62,877 nt of DNA from CALOBA01 sp942491465. Lineage in GTDB: Bacteria > Pseudomonadota > Gammaproteobacteria > Chromatiales > Chromatiaceae. Positions within the stretch are counted from its first letter, which is position 1. Each line of letters starts with the position of its first letter. The translations under genes were made by a program, and so were the position numbers. Below are positions 41,245 to 50,575 of the stretch, piece by piece. A model generated the notes under the pieces. The model was not told the DNA's origin, made no database searches, and saw only the letters and a program-made list of their open reading frames with translations. The DNA is taken from contig CALOBA010000031.1 in the NCBI GenBank assembly GCA_942491465.1, forward strand, positions 1 to 62,877, given 5' to 3'.

Positions 41245-43851
41245 TTAGAATAGCTCGTCCATCACCCGCGGCGCGGTCCGGCGCGGCTTGGCCCGGGGCT
41301 TGCTGCTGCCGCCGCCACCGCCGCCGCCAGCGCCCGCGTACTTCACCGGATCGGGGCCGTTGAGCTGACTCTGGTACTCCTCGCGGATGTATTCCAGGAT
41401 GCCGCTCCTGGACTTGGTGCGGCGGCCGGATTGGGTCACGCGCATGGCGACCATGCCGTCGGGGACGATGACCTTGGCCTCCGGGGCATCCTCCAGCGCG
41501 ACCTTCATGAAGTCGATCCACATGTCGAGGGCCGCGGAACCGCCCCATTCGCCGCGACCCAGCGGACGGTTGTCGTCCATGCCGACCCAGGCGATGGTGA
41601 CGACCTCGGGCTGGTAGCCGACGAACCAGGAGTCGCGGGCGTCGTTGGTGGTGCCGGTCTTGCCCGCCAGATCCGGGCGCTTGAGCTTGAGCGCCTTGCG
41701 GCCGGTGCCGCGGGTGATGACGTTCTGCATCATGGAGCGGATGTTGTAGGCGATGCGCGGGTCGATGACCTGCTCGGCCAACGGGTCGTCTTCCTCGCCG
41801 AGGGCGAAGGTCTGCGGCTGGTCTTCCTTCTTACCCTTGTACTCGAACCAGCAGCCGCCGCAGGCCCGCGGCGGCTCGGCCTCGAACAGCAGGTTGCCCT
41901 GGCCGTCCTCGATACGGCGGATGAAGTAGGGCTCGACGTGATAGCCGCCGTTGGCGAATACCGCCATCCCCTCGGCCATCTCCAGCGGCGTGAAGGACCC
42001 GGAGCCCAGGGCCAGCGACAGGTCCGGCGGGATGTCGTCCTTGTCGAAGCCGAAGCGGGGGATGAAGTCGCGGACATGATCGACGCCCATCCGGTCGATC
42101 AGGTTGATGATGGCCAGGTTGCGCGACTTGGTGAGCGCGACGCGCATGCGGATGGTGCCCATGTGCTTGCCGTCGGCGTTCTTCGGCGTCCAGCTGCCGC
42201 GCTTGAACGGCTGGTCCTGGACGAGACTGGCCGGCGTGTAGCCCTTCTCCAGCGCCGCCGCATAGACAAAGGGCTTGAAGCTGGAGCCGGGCTGGCGCTC
42301 GGCGTCGACCACGCGGTTGAACTTGCTCCAGCGGAAGGCATAACCGCCGCTCAGGGCCTTGATGGCGCCGTCCTGGGGTGAGATCGACACCAGCGCGCCG
42401 CCGACCGTGGGCACCTGACTCAGCACCCAGTTGTCCGGCTTGGTCTCGCGCAGACGGACCACATCGCCCACGGCCACCGCATCGGTGACCTGTCGTGGCT
42501 GCGGGCCGCGCCAGTTCGGATTGCGATAGCGGCGTGCGCCGCGGACCTGGTTGCGGTTCAGCGCCATGGTCTCCCCATCACCGAGGTAGACCGTCGCCTC
42601 TGCGCTGTCGGCGGCAATGACCACGCCCACCGGCAGCCCGGGCACCTTCGCTCGGTCGGCCAGGTAGGCGTCGAGCTCGGCGGCGGTCATGCGCTCGGCG
42701 TCCGGCAGTTGATCCTCCGGGCCGTGGTAGCCGTGGCGGCCGTTGTAGGCCATCAGCGAATCGCGCAGGGCCTGGTCGGCGGCGCTCTGCCAGGTCTCGT
42801 CGATGGTGGTGGTGACCTTCAGCCCGCGGCCGTAGGCCTGCTCGATGCCGAAGCGCTCGACGATCGCCTGGCGGACCATCTCGGCCACATAGTCGGCCTC
42901 GAACTCGATGGGCGCCACATAGCCGGTGGCCGTGATCGGCGCCGCCACCGCCGTGCGGTAGTCCTCCTCGGTGATGTAGCCGAGCCCCCGCATGCGCTTG
43001 AGGATGTAGTCGCGCCGCTGCTTGGCCCGCTCGGGCTTGATCAGTGGGTTGTTCGCCGACGGCGCCTTGGGCAGGCCCGCGAGCATGGCGGACTCCGACA
43101 GCGTCAACTCATCGAGCGACTTGCTGTAGTAGAGCTCCGCCGCCGCCGAGATGCCGTAGGCGCGGTGGCCAAAGAAGATCTTGTTCAGGTACAGCTCCAT
43201 GATCTGCTCTTTCGAGAGCTGCCTCTCCACCTGCATGGACAGCAGCAGCTCGGAGAGCTTGCGGCGGATGGTCTTGTCCCGGGTCAGGAAGAAGTTCCGC
43301 GCCACCTGCATGGTGATGGTGCTGCCGCCCTGGCTGGCGCTTCCGGTCCGCGCCACGTCGGCCGCCGCGCGCAGCAGACCGATGGGGTCGATGCCGATGT
43401 GCTCGAAGAAACGGCTGTCCTCGGTGGCGATGAAGGCCTCGATGAGCTGGGGCGGGAGCTCATCGAACTCCACGGCGCGACGCCGCTGGACACCGAACTC
43501 GGCCATCAGCGAGCCCTGCGCGCTGTAGATGCGCAGCGGCTCCTCGAACTTCACCTCCATCAGCTGGTCCACGTCGGGCAGCTCCGGCAGCGTGACGTAG
43601 ACCACGGTGGCGCCGCCGAGCAGCCCGAGCAGGGCCAGGTCCAGCGGGATCGCCAGGCCGCCGGCGATGATGCGGGCAAACCAGCCGAACAGGGTCCGGG
43701 GGCGTCGCCGGGGTCGCGGCGGCGGTGGCCGGCGGGTCTGGCCGGGTGCGACCCGCGGCGACGCGCCATCTCGGGATGCGCTCCGGGGCCGCCGTTGCGG
43801 GGGCTCGGAGGGGGTCGGCGCGTCGGCCGGGTGATCAATATGGTTTTCCAC
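41245..43851 (-). CDS. mrcA: Penicillin-binding protein 1A
   Basis: 868 residues; bifunctional peptidoglycan glycosyltransferase and transpeptidase. A proline/arginine-rich cytoplasmic N-terminus (about 1-55) is followed by a membrane anchor (LDLALLGLLGGATVVYV), then the GT51 domain with EDSRFFEHIGIDPIGLLRA and QGGSTITMQVARNFFL, and the transpeptidase with PGSSFKPFVY (SxxK), SRN and KTGTTNDARDSWFVGYQP. Between the two is the OB-like PBP1A insert. The C-terminus ends in a Gly- and basic-rich tail. The gene is intact and divergent from the adaptor gene; no pilM operon sits upstream, unlike in many gammaproteobacteria. Confidence 0.95.
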   Translation of the reverse strand: MENHIDHPADAPTPSEPPQRRPRSASRDGASPRVAPGQTRRPPPPRPRRRPRTLFGWFARIIAGGLAIPLDLALLGLLGGATVVYVTLPELPDVDQLMEVKFEEPLRIYSAQGSLMAEFGVQRRRAVEFDELPPQLIEAFIATEDSRFFEHIGIDPIGLLRAAADVARTGSASQGGSTITMQVARNFFLTRDKTIRRKLSELLLSMQVERQLSKEQIMELYLNKIFFGHRAYGISAAAELYYSKSLDELTLSESAMLAGLPKAPSANNPLIKPERAKQRRDYILKRMRGLGYITEEDYRTAVAAPITATGYVAPIEFEADYVAEMVRQAIVERFGIEQAYGRGLKVTTTIDETWQSAADQALRDSLMAYNGRHGYHGPEDQLPDAERMTAAELDAYLADRAKVPGLPVGVVIAADSAEATVYLGDGETMALNRNQVRGARRYRNPNWRGPQPRQVTDAVAVGDVVRLRETKPDNWVLSQVPTVGGALVSISPQDGAIKALSGGYAFRWSKFNRVVDAERQPGSSFKPFVYAAALEKGYTPASLVQDQPFKRGSWTPKNADGKHMGTIRMRVALTKSRNLAIINLIDRMGVDHVRDFIPRFGFDKDDIPPDLSLALGSGSFTPLEMAEGMAVFANGGYHVEPYFIRRIEDGQGNLLFEAEPPRACGGCWFEYKGKKEDQPQTFALGEEDDPLAEQVIDPRIAYNIRSMMQNVITRGTGRKALKLKRPDLAGKTGTTNDARDSWFVGYQPEVVTIAWVGMDDNRPLGRGEWGGSAALDMWIDFMKVALEDAPEAKVIVPDGMVAMRVTQSGRRTKSRSGILEYIREEYQSQLNGPDPVKYAGAGGGGGGGSSKPRAKPRRTAPRVMDELF

Positions 43852-44133
43852 GGCTTATGCTGGGTCCGCTGGGTCTCGGGTGGGCGAGCGCATGACGCCA
43901 CCAACGGCTGCGCGAGACGCTCGAATCCGGATCATTGCCGGTACGGCAGTCAACGCGCCCAGGGTCGGTGCTCGCAACGCTGAGGAAGAAGCTGGCGGCT
44001 GATTCTACTCCAGTTTGCGGCGGTGAAGCGCGCCGCGCCGTCGCGCGGGCAAGCATTGCAGGGAAACCACGCCGTTTCAGGATGATGCTTGGAATCTGCT
44101 ACCCTGAGGGTCGCGCAGCCCGAGGAATCATCC

Positions 44134-45150
44134 ATGTCGCATCGAGCAATGATCTCCGCCCTGTCCCTAATGCTGCTCGCGCTCGGCAACCCGCCCCTTG
44201 CGGGTGCCGACGAGCCGGCACTGGCCACCGCCCGGCCGGCCCTGCGAGCGGTGACACTGACCGGCTTCACCCGCGCGCGCGCGCGCCTGCCGCTGGTCGC
44301 CGAGTCCGAGGGTCGCGTGCTGGAGGTGAGCGCGGACATCGGCGATACGCTGCCGGCGGACGGGACTTTCGCGCGCATCGACGATACCTACATCGCCTTG
44401 GAGCTCGAAGAGATCGCCGTCGAGCAAACGCGGCTGGGCGAGCAGATCGCCTACGACGAGCGCGAGGCGCAACGCTACCGGGCGCTGGCGAAAAAGAACA
44501 ACGCCGCGGCGGCGCAGCTCGACACCGCGGAGCAGACGCTGCGCAACAACCGTCATGCCCTCAACGCCCTCGATGTCAAGCGTCGCATCCTCGACGAGCG
44601 ACAGGCGCGCACCGTGGTCAAGGCGCCGCCGCTCTGGCGTATCACCGCCCGCAACATCGAGCCCGGCCAATGGGTCAGCGTCGGCCAGCAGCTGGGCGAG
44701 GCGGCGAGCTTCGACCCGGTACTGGTGCCCTTCGCGCTGACCCCGCAGGAACTCAACGCCCTGCAGGCATCCGATCCGATTCGTCTGCAGTTGCCGGATC
44801 TCGACCTGACCGTCGAGGCGGCGATCTACCGCATCAACCCGGGCTTCGACGCCGAGACCCGCAAGATCGCCGTCGACCTGGCCCTGTCGGGCACGCCGTC
44901 CCCCGGCCGCGGCGGCCTGCGCGCGCTGCTGGACCTGCGCCTGCCGGAGCGCAGCGGCGCGGTGGAGCTGCCGGCGGAGGCGGTGCGCAGCACCTTCGAG
45001 GAGCACTGGGTCCAGCCCGAGGACGGCGAGCCGGTGCGCGTGCTGCTGCTCGGCTCGGCGGACGGACCGGATGGCGGGCAGCGGCTGCGGATCAGCGCCC
45101 CGGGCCTCGATCCCGGGGATCGGTTCCGGCTGTGGCCGTCGGGGGACTAA
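44134..45150 (+). CDS. HlyD/RND-type membrane fusion protein
   Basis: 338 residues; the start is chosen at MSHRAMIS with GAGGAATC upstream. Signal peptide about 1-30 (LMLLALGNPPLAGA). The order is typical of periplasmic adaptors: a first lipoyl half (AESEGRVLEVSADIGDTLPA), a coiled coil about 95-150 (EEIAVEQTRLGEQIAYDERE), a second half VVKAPPLWRITARNIEPGQW, and a beta-barrel part with QLPDLDLTVEAAIYRINPGF. No RND pump or TolC gene follows; the next gene is convergent, so this is an orphan adaptor. It ends in a hairpin that could terminate transcription. Confidence 0.8.
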   Translation: MSHRAMISALSLMLLALGNPPLAGADEPALATARPALRAVTLTGFTRARARLPLVAESEGRVLEVSADIGDTLPADGTFARIDDTYIALELEEIAVEQTRLGEQIAYDEREAQRYRALAKKNNAAAAQLDTAEQTLRNNRHALNALDVKRRILDERQARTVVKAPPLWRITARNIEPGQWVSVGQQLGEAASFDPVLVPFALTPQELNALQASDPIRLQLPDLDLTVEAAIYRINPGFDAETRKIAVDLALSGTPSPGRGGLRALLDLRLPERSGAVELPAEAVRSTFEEHWVQPEDGEPVRVLLLGSADGPDGGQRLRISAPGLDPGDRFRLWPSGD

Positions 45151-45180
45151 GGCGATTTCTGTTTCCGGCAATCGCCTAAG
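45147..45180 (+). terminator. Hairpin at the end of the adaptor gene
   Basis: The stop codon overlaps a dyad with GGCGATT and AATCGCC arms (8-bp stem, 12-bp loop). No long T run follows. Its right half (GTTTCCGGCAATCGCCT) recurs at 61551-61569 next to the broken radical SAM gene. Confidence 0.5.
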
Positions 45181-45193
45181 ACCGCAGCCTTTC

Positions 45194-45712
45194 TCAGGGC
45201 CCCGAAGGCCGCACGGCATCGAACCGAAACGGCGCGGAGCGCACGCCGGCATCGGTGTAGACCAGCACCCGCGCCTCCCAGGTCATGCGCGCACGCACGC
45301 ACACCGGCAGCATGGCCTGCCCGATCCACCGATCCTCACCGGCCCCCGGCGCGAGGTCGAAGCGGTTGTAGCCCATGTCCATGTCGACGCCGGCCAGGTC
45401 CAGCGCGACGCCTCGGGTTGCATTCATCCCGGCAATCTCGACCTCGATGCGCAGCGGATGCACCACCGGGATGCCGCGGGGGCGGACATCCAACCGGACT
45501 TGCGCGCCATCGGCGAACACCGCGGCACAGGGACCGCGGAGCAGGTCGCAACCCGCCGCCGGCGGCGCGCGCTCGACGATGGGCGGATTCAGCAGCGCCC
45601 GCAGTCGGGCCGGGGCGACCACGGCAATGCCGACGGCCAGCAGTCCGACCAGCAGCCAAAGCAGGTACACCAGCCGCAGCCGCCAGGCCCCGGCCGAAGA
45701 CGGCTCAGTCAT
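45194..45712 (-). CDS. Membrane-anchored periplasmic hypothetical protein
   Basis: 172 residues; MTEPSSAG start overlapping the upstream regulator stop by 8 bases, so coupled with it. One N-terminal transmembrane segment (LVYLLWLLVGLLAVGIAVVA), then a periplasmic domain with a Cys pair CDLLRGPC, PVVHPLRIEVEIAGM, DLAGVDMDMGYNRFDL and GQAMLPVCVRARMTW. The pattern recalls FixH-like small domains, but I would not name a function. The tight coupling suggests it is part of the same signalling unit. Confidence 0.7.
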   Translation of the reverse strand: MTEPSSAGAWRLRLVYLLWLLVGLLAVGIAVVAPARLRALLNPPIVERAPPAAGCDLLRGPCAAVFADGAQVRLDVRPRGIPVVHPLRIEVEIAGMNATRGVALDLAGVDMDMGYNRFDLAPGAGEDRWIGQAMLPVCVRARMTWEARVLVYTDAGVRSAPFRFDAVRPSGP

Positions 45713-47147
45713 CGCCCTCGCTCCAGGTCTGGCGTTTGCGGTAGATGGTCGACGGGCTGACGCCAAGCGCGGCGGCGGCCTGGGGGATGTTGCCGGCGCA
45801 CAGCTCAATGGCCTGCTCGATGACCTCCCGCTCGACCTCCTTCAGCGCCCGGATCTCGGAGCGCGAGCCCACCACGGCAACGGGCTGCGCGGACGCGATC
45901 GGATCGGCCGGGCCGGCAGCGACCTCCACGCTGTCCAATGGCGGGGGCAGCATCGCCCGGGTGACCAATTCGCCGTCGTGCAGGACGACCACGTTCTGGA
46001 TGATGTTCTGCAGCTGTCGCACATTGCCCGGCCAGCGGTAGCCGATAAACACGGACTCGACCTCCGACGAGAACCCGCGCAATGACTTGCCTTCGGCTGC
46101 GGCTTGGCGCAGCAGGAAATGGGTCGCGAGATCCAGGATGTCGCCCTGGCGCTCACGCAGCGTCGGCAGATGGATCGGGATGACGTGCAGCCGGTAGTAG
46201 AGATCCTCGCGAAAACGCCCCTCGGCCACATCCTTCAACGGGTCGCGGTTGGTGGCGCAGACGAAACGGACATTCACCTCCTTCAGCCGCGTGTCCCCCA
46301 CACGCTGAAAGCTCCCGCTCTGGATGAAGCGCAGCAGCTTGGTCTGCAGGTCGAGGTCCATCTCGCCAATCTCATCGAGAAACAAGGTGCCGCCGTCGGC
46401 CTGGGTGGCGGCGCCGTCGCGGTCGCGCAGCGCACCGGTAAAGGCGCCGCGCACATGGCCGAATATCTCGCTTTCCATGAGATCCCGCGGGATGGCAGCG
46501 CAGTTCAGCGGCACGAAGGGCTTGCCCGCACGTTCGCTGCGGGCATGGATCGCCTGGGCACAGACCTCCTTGCCGGTGCCGCTCTCCCCGGTGATAAAGA
46601 TGGTGGCATCGCTGGACGCGGCGCTGTCGATGATGCGATAGACCGCCTGCATCGGCAGCGATGAGCCGATGAAGCCCTGGTAGTGGTCGCGCTGGAAATC
46701 GTCGCGGATGCGCTCGACGAAGCTGCGCATCTTCTGACGGTCGACGGCGTTGCGCAGCGTCACCAGCATGCGCTTCTGACTCAACGGCTTCTCGATGAAG
46801 TCGAAGGCACCGAAGCGCATGGCATCGACGGCCTTGTCGACGGAGGCATGGCCGGTGATGATCACCACGGCCGTGGGCATCTGTTGCTCGTGGATGTGCT
46901 TGAGGATCTCCATGCCGTTCATGTCCGGCAGCAGCAGGTCCAACAGCATGGCATTCGGCGGATCGGCCCGCAGGCGGGCCATGGCGCTGGCGCCGTCGGG
47001 CACATGATTGACCTCATAGGGCTCGTCGCGCAGGAAGGCGCGGTAGACCGCCCCCTGGGACAGGCTGTCCTCGACGATGAGGATGCTCGCGGCTTCGTCG
47101 CCGCCGTCGGCATGCCGTGGGGGATTGGTGGATCGATCATCGTACAT
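45705..47147 (-). CDS. Sigma-54-dependent response regulator (LuxO/NtrC family)
   Basis: 480 residues from MYDDRSTN. Receiver domain (about 20-140) with phospho-Asp in AMLLDLLLPDMNGMEIL, AAA+ domain (about 165-390) with Walker A GESGTGKE, the sigma-54-contacting GAFTGA in HVRGAFTGALRDRD, Walker B GGTLFLDEIGEMD, and a C-terminal Fis-type helix-turn-helix (NIPQAAAALGVSPSTIYRK). The sequence is close to the LuxO group (GASLPMQAVYRIIDSA-type block). It would activate sigma-54 promoters after phosphorylation by a relay. It lies 198 bases downstream of the hybrid kinase on the same strand. Confidence 0.92.
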   Translation of the reverse strand: MYDDRSTNPPRHADGGDEAASILIVEDSLSQGAVYRAFLRDEPYEVNHVPDGASAMARLRADPPNAMLLDLLLPDMNGMEILKHIHEQQMPTAVVIITGHASVDKAVDAMRFGAFDFIEKPLSQKRMLVTLRNAVDRQKMRSFVERIRDDFQRDHYQGFIGSSLPMQAVYRIIDSAASSDATIFITGESGTGKEVCAQAIHARSERAGKPFVPLNCAAIPRDLMESEIFGHVRGAFTGALRDRDGAATQADGGTLFLDEIGEMDLDLQTKLLRFIQSGSFQRVGDTRLKEVNVRFVCATNRDPLKDVAEGRFREDLYYRLHVIPIHLPTLRERQGDILDLATHFLLRQAAAEGKSLRGFSSEVESVFIGYRWPGNVRQLQNIIQNVVVLHDGELVTRAMLPPPLDSVEVAAGPADPIASAQPVAVVGSRSEIRALKEVEREVIEQAIELCAGNIPQAAAALGVSPSTIYRKRQTWSEGDD

Positions 47148-47344
47148 GGTGATCAGACTCCGGGCTTGGGGCTTAAGGAACGGCGAGACCGCGGCAGGCG
47201 CCGTTGCGGCGATGCGGTGCCGATCCGAAAAGGTTGCATGATCCCATGGGCTCAGCCCGACGGGGGCGAAAACACCATGGGGGCGAGCTGTGCGTTCCGG
47301 ATATCTTATGAGCAGGAGAAGCCCAGGGGATCGGGCGCGCGGCC

Positions 47345-50314
47345 TCAAGACTCGGGCTGCGGGTAGCGTGCCTTCAGGGCGCTGATCGCGGCCCCGGAGC
47401 GGGCTCGAAGCAGACCGAGACGACGTCGCACCCCTTCCAGATCGCCGGCGCGACCGGCGAATTCAATCTCTTGGGCGAGCGCGCGCAGGGCCGCGGTACC
47501 AAAAGTCGCCGCGCTGCCCTTCAGCCCGTGGCCCTCATCGCCGACCGCGCTGGCATCGCCGTCGGCACTGAGTCGCTCGACCTCGGCGACCCGCTGCTGT
47601 ACCTCGTCGATATAGGTCGCAATGACCGTCGGCATCAGCTGTGCCGACAGACCCGCCTCCAGCTCCTCGATGGCCGGCAGATCGAGCACCGGTGGCGCGC
47701 CGTCGCTGTCGGCGTCGTCGACCGCACCGTCGGTGGCGGGGTCCGCCGCCGACGCGGCGGCTGCGGCGAGGCCGGGCGCAACCTGCGCACCACCACGCGC
47801 CGCCCGCGGGGCCTCCGGCCTCCCGGCCGCGGCCGCCGGCAGCCCGCGATGCGACGCCAGCCCGCCGAGCCAATGCAACACCGCCTTGTAGAGCGAGCCG
47901 CGCTCGATCGGCTTGATCAGGAAATCGTCCATACCGGCATCGAAACAGCGCTGCCGATCTTCGGCGAAGACGTTGGCGGTCATGGCGACGATGGGCACCC
48001 GACCGCGCTTGCCGGGCATGTCGCGGATGCAGCCGGTGGCCTCCAGCCCGTCCATCTCCGGCATCGCCAGATCCATCAGCACCAGGCCGTAGTCGCCGCG
48101 ATTGACGGCGGCGACCGCCTGCAGGCCGTTCTCGGCCACGTCGATGCGCAATCCCGCATTCGCCAGCAAGGTCGTCGCCACCAGCTGGTTGGCGTGACTG
48201 TCATCCACCAGCAGGATGGTCTTGGCCGTGGCCGAGACCTGCCGCAACCGGTCCATCAGGTCATCTTTTGGCACCGCCTCGTCGATGACCGCACGCCCTT
48301 CGATCGCCGCGTTCAACGCCGACACCAGCTGGCTGGAGACCGCGGGCAGACGCAGCATCGGCACCGGCTGCCCGGCCGGCTGCGCGCAATGGCTACCGAG
48401 CTGGTAGAGCCGGAGCAGCCGCTTTTCGCCGACCTGTCCGCCGGCGCCGGCTGCGACACGACGCAACCTAAGCTCACCGCAACAGGCCTCCGGCAAACCG
48501 GCGCGCGCCAATGTGGGCTCCAACGCGACCTCGACCCCGAAGGCCTCCAGCTGCGCCCTCAGATCTGCGGCAACCAGCGCATCCTCCACCACCAGCGTCA
48601 CCGACAAGCGATGCAGCGCCTGCGCGGCATCCCCCCGCGGCACCGCATCCGGCTCCATCACCACGGGCAGGCTCAGCTCGAAGCGGCTGCCCTCGCCCTG
48701 CTGACTGAGCAGCCGGATGTCGCCGCCGAGCAGACGCGCCAGCCGGCGGCTTATCGCCAGCCCCAGCCCGCTGCCCGACGAGCGTCGGTCACCGGAACTG
48801 TCGGCCTGGACAAACTCATCGAACAGGTTCGGCTGCTCCGCCTCGGGGATACCGATGCCGGTATCGATGACCTGCAAGCTCAACCAGAGCGAGTCCGCAT
48901 CCGCCGGATCGGCGCCGGCAGCGTCGCTGAGCACATCCAGGCGCACCCGCACACCGCCGGAATCGGTGAACTTGATGGCATTGCCGATCAGGTTGAGCAG
49001 GATCTGGCGGACCAGCCCCGGGTCCATCTTCAGCTTGGCGGGCACCACCGGCGCAGTGAAGGTCGTGAGCTGGATTCCCTTCGCGTAGGCGCGCGCGGCG
49101 AGCAGATCGACCACGCTGCGCAGTACCTCCTCCGGGTCGCACACCTCGGGGGTCGGCTCAAGGCGTCCGGCCTCCAGCTTGGAAAAGTCGAGCACGCCGT
49201 TGACGATGGACAGGAGCGATCGGGCGGCCTCGTTGGCGGTTGTGGCATAGCCGCGCTGTTCCTGGCCGAGATCCGTCTCCAACAGCAGGTCGTTCATGTT
49301 CAAGATTGCGTTCAGCGGCGTGCGGATCTCGTGGCTCATGGAGGCCAGGAAGCGGGACTTGGCGGCGCCGGCCTGCTCGGCCCGCCGCTCCGCATCCTCG
49401 AGCATGCGCCGATAATGCTCCCGCTCACCGATGTCGCGCAAGAACGCAATCAGGGACCCCGTCGCCCCACCCGGCATCTCGGTGACCAGCACCTCGAGCT
49501 GAAGCCGAGCCCCCTGCCGGCAGGAGAGGACCAGCTGGCGGCGGCACCCGAGCGCCGGCGCCTCGTCGGTCCCCTGAAACAGCAGGCACGATGGCGGCCC
49601 GGCATCTTCGGTGATGAAGCCCTCCAGACAGCGGTCGAGCGGCTGCCCGGCGGCGGCATCGCGGCGCACGTCGAACAGTCGCGACGCCGCCGGATTGAAG
49701 TCGCGGATCAGTCCGTGCTCGTCGATGCCGACGATCGCATCGGGGCAGGTGTCGATGAGATGGCGCCGCTGCACATCGCCCGCGCGGACCTGGGCGGCAA
49801 GCGCGCGGCACTCCTTGAGCGCCTCGCGCAGCTCGGCATCGGCATCCGCCAGCTCGCGGATGATCAGGTTGAACGCGGCGCTGGCCTGCGCCAACGGTCC
49901 GTGGCCGCGCTCCGGCAGCATCGGACCGGGGCCATTGCGGTGGACCTGCTCGGCGGCATCGGACAAGCGGCGAAACGACCGCGCGATGGCGTGGGCCACC
50001 AGCAGCGACAGCACAGCAACCAATACCAGCGCCAGTGCGGCCCAGCGCAGGGCCCGCTGCGCCAGCGCCTCGATGGGCCCATCATGCAGATCAGCGGGAT
50101 GGGTCCGCGACAACGACTCGGCCGCCGCGGCGAGACCGTCCTCCCCGCGCCCGGCCAAGGCCACCGCCAATGCCTGCGCCGCCTGCCCTGCCGACTGCTC
50201 GGTCGCAGTTCCCGACAGCACGCGCATATCGGCTGCCAATCCGACAGCCAACAGACCGAGGATCAGCGCCGAGACCAAGACGACTGCGGCCAGCCATTTC
50301 AGATAAAACCCCAT
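47345..50314 (-). CDS. Hybrid sensor histidine kinase with receiver and HPt domains
   Basis: 989 residues from MGFYLKWL. Two transmembrane segments (about 5-27 and 95-115) bracket a short periplasmic loop. A HAMP-like segment is followed by a PAS domain (DTCPDAIVGIDEHGLIRDFN), HisKA with phospho-His in FLASMSHEIRTPLNAILNM near 328, HATPase (NLIGNAIKFTDSGG, DTGIGIPEAEQ, GSGLGLAISRRLARLLGG), a degenerate receiver-like stretch, a true receiver (TILLVDDSHANQLVATTLL; LVLMDLAMPEMDGLEATG near 748) and a C-terminal HPt (GHGLKGSAATFG near 930). It forms a complete phosphorelay in one chain, most likely feeding the adjacent LuxO-like regulator. Confidence 0.93.
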   Translation of the reverse strand: MGFYLKWLAAVVLVSALILGLLAVGLAADMRVLSGTATEQSAGQAAQALAVALAGRGEDGLAAAAESLSRTHPADLHDGPIEALAQRALRWAALALVLVAVLSLLVAHAIARSFRRLSDAAEQVHRNGPGPMLPERGHGPLAQASAAFNLIIRELADADAELREALKECRALAAQVRAGDVQRRHLIDTCPDAIVGIDEHGLIRDFNPAASRLFDVRRDAAAGQPLDRCLEGFITEDAGPPSCLLFQGTDEAPALGCRRQLVLSCRQGARLQLEVLVTEMPGGATGSLIAFLRDIGEREHYRRMLEDAERRAEQAGAAKSRFLASMSHEIRTPLNAILNMNDLLLETDLGQEQRGYATTANEAARSLLSIVNGVLDFSKLEAGRLEPTPEVCDPEEVLRSVVDLLAARAYAKGIQLTTFTAPVVPAKLKMDPGLVRQILLNLIGNAIKFTDSGGVRVRLDVLSDAAGADPADADSLWLSLQVIDTGIGIPEAEQPNLFDEFVQADSSGDRRSSGSGLGLAISRRLARLLGGDIRLLSQQGEGSRFELSLPVVMEPDAVPRGDAAQALHRLSVTLVVEDALVAADLRAQLEAFGVEVALEPTLARAGLPEACCGELRLRRVAAGAGGQVGEKRLLRLYQLGSHCAQPAGQPVPMLRLPAVSSQLVSALNAAIEGRAVIDEAVPKDDLMDRLRQVSATAKTILLVDDSHANQLVATTLLANAGLRIDVAENGLQAVAAVNRGDYGLVLMDLAMPEMDGLEATGCIRDMPGKRGRVPIVAMTANVFAEDRQRCFDAGMDDFLIKPIERGSLYKAVLHWLGGLASHRGLPAAAAGRPEAPRAARGGAQVAPGLAAAAASAADPATDGAVDDADSDGAPPVLDLPAIEELEAGLSAQLMPTVIATYIDEVQQRVAEVERLSADGDASAVGDEGHGLKGSAATFGTAALRALAQEIEFAGRAGDLEGVRRRLGLLRARSGAAISALKARYPQPES

Positions 50315-50575
50315 ACCAGTCGGACACCCACCGGAGATGCGCCCGATGCGCACCTAGCGGCAACATTATGCCGCGATCCGAGCGTCGGTCCTGCACACGA
50401 ATTTGCGTTCGCGGCGCAGACCGCGCCGCCATCAGGCCGCTCGCGGGCGCCGCATCCAATCCGTCGAGCAGACGATAGCGGGGAAGGCCGGGGAAAACCG
50501 GCGACCGGTCAGCGCTCAGGCATCCTCCATAAACGCCAACCGCAACGCGCTTTGCGTTGCAATCTGCAAACGACA

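Noticed and set aside
44167..45252. 361-codon frame opposite the HlyD-like gene
   Set aside because: The plus-strand adaptor has a signal peptide, coiled coil and good ribosome-binding site; the minus frame is a shadow.
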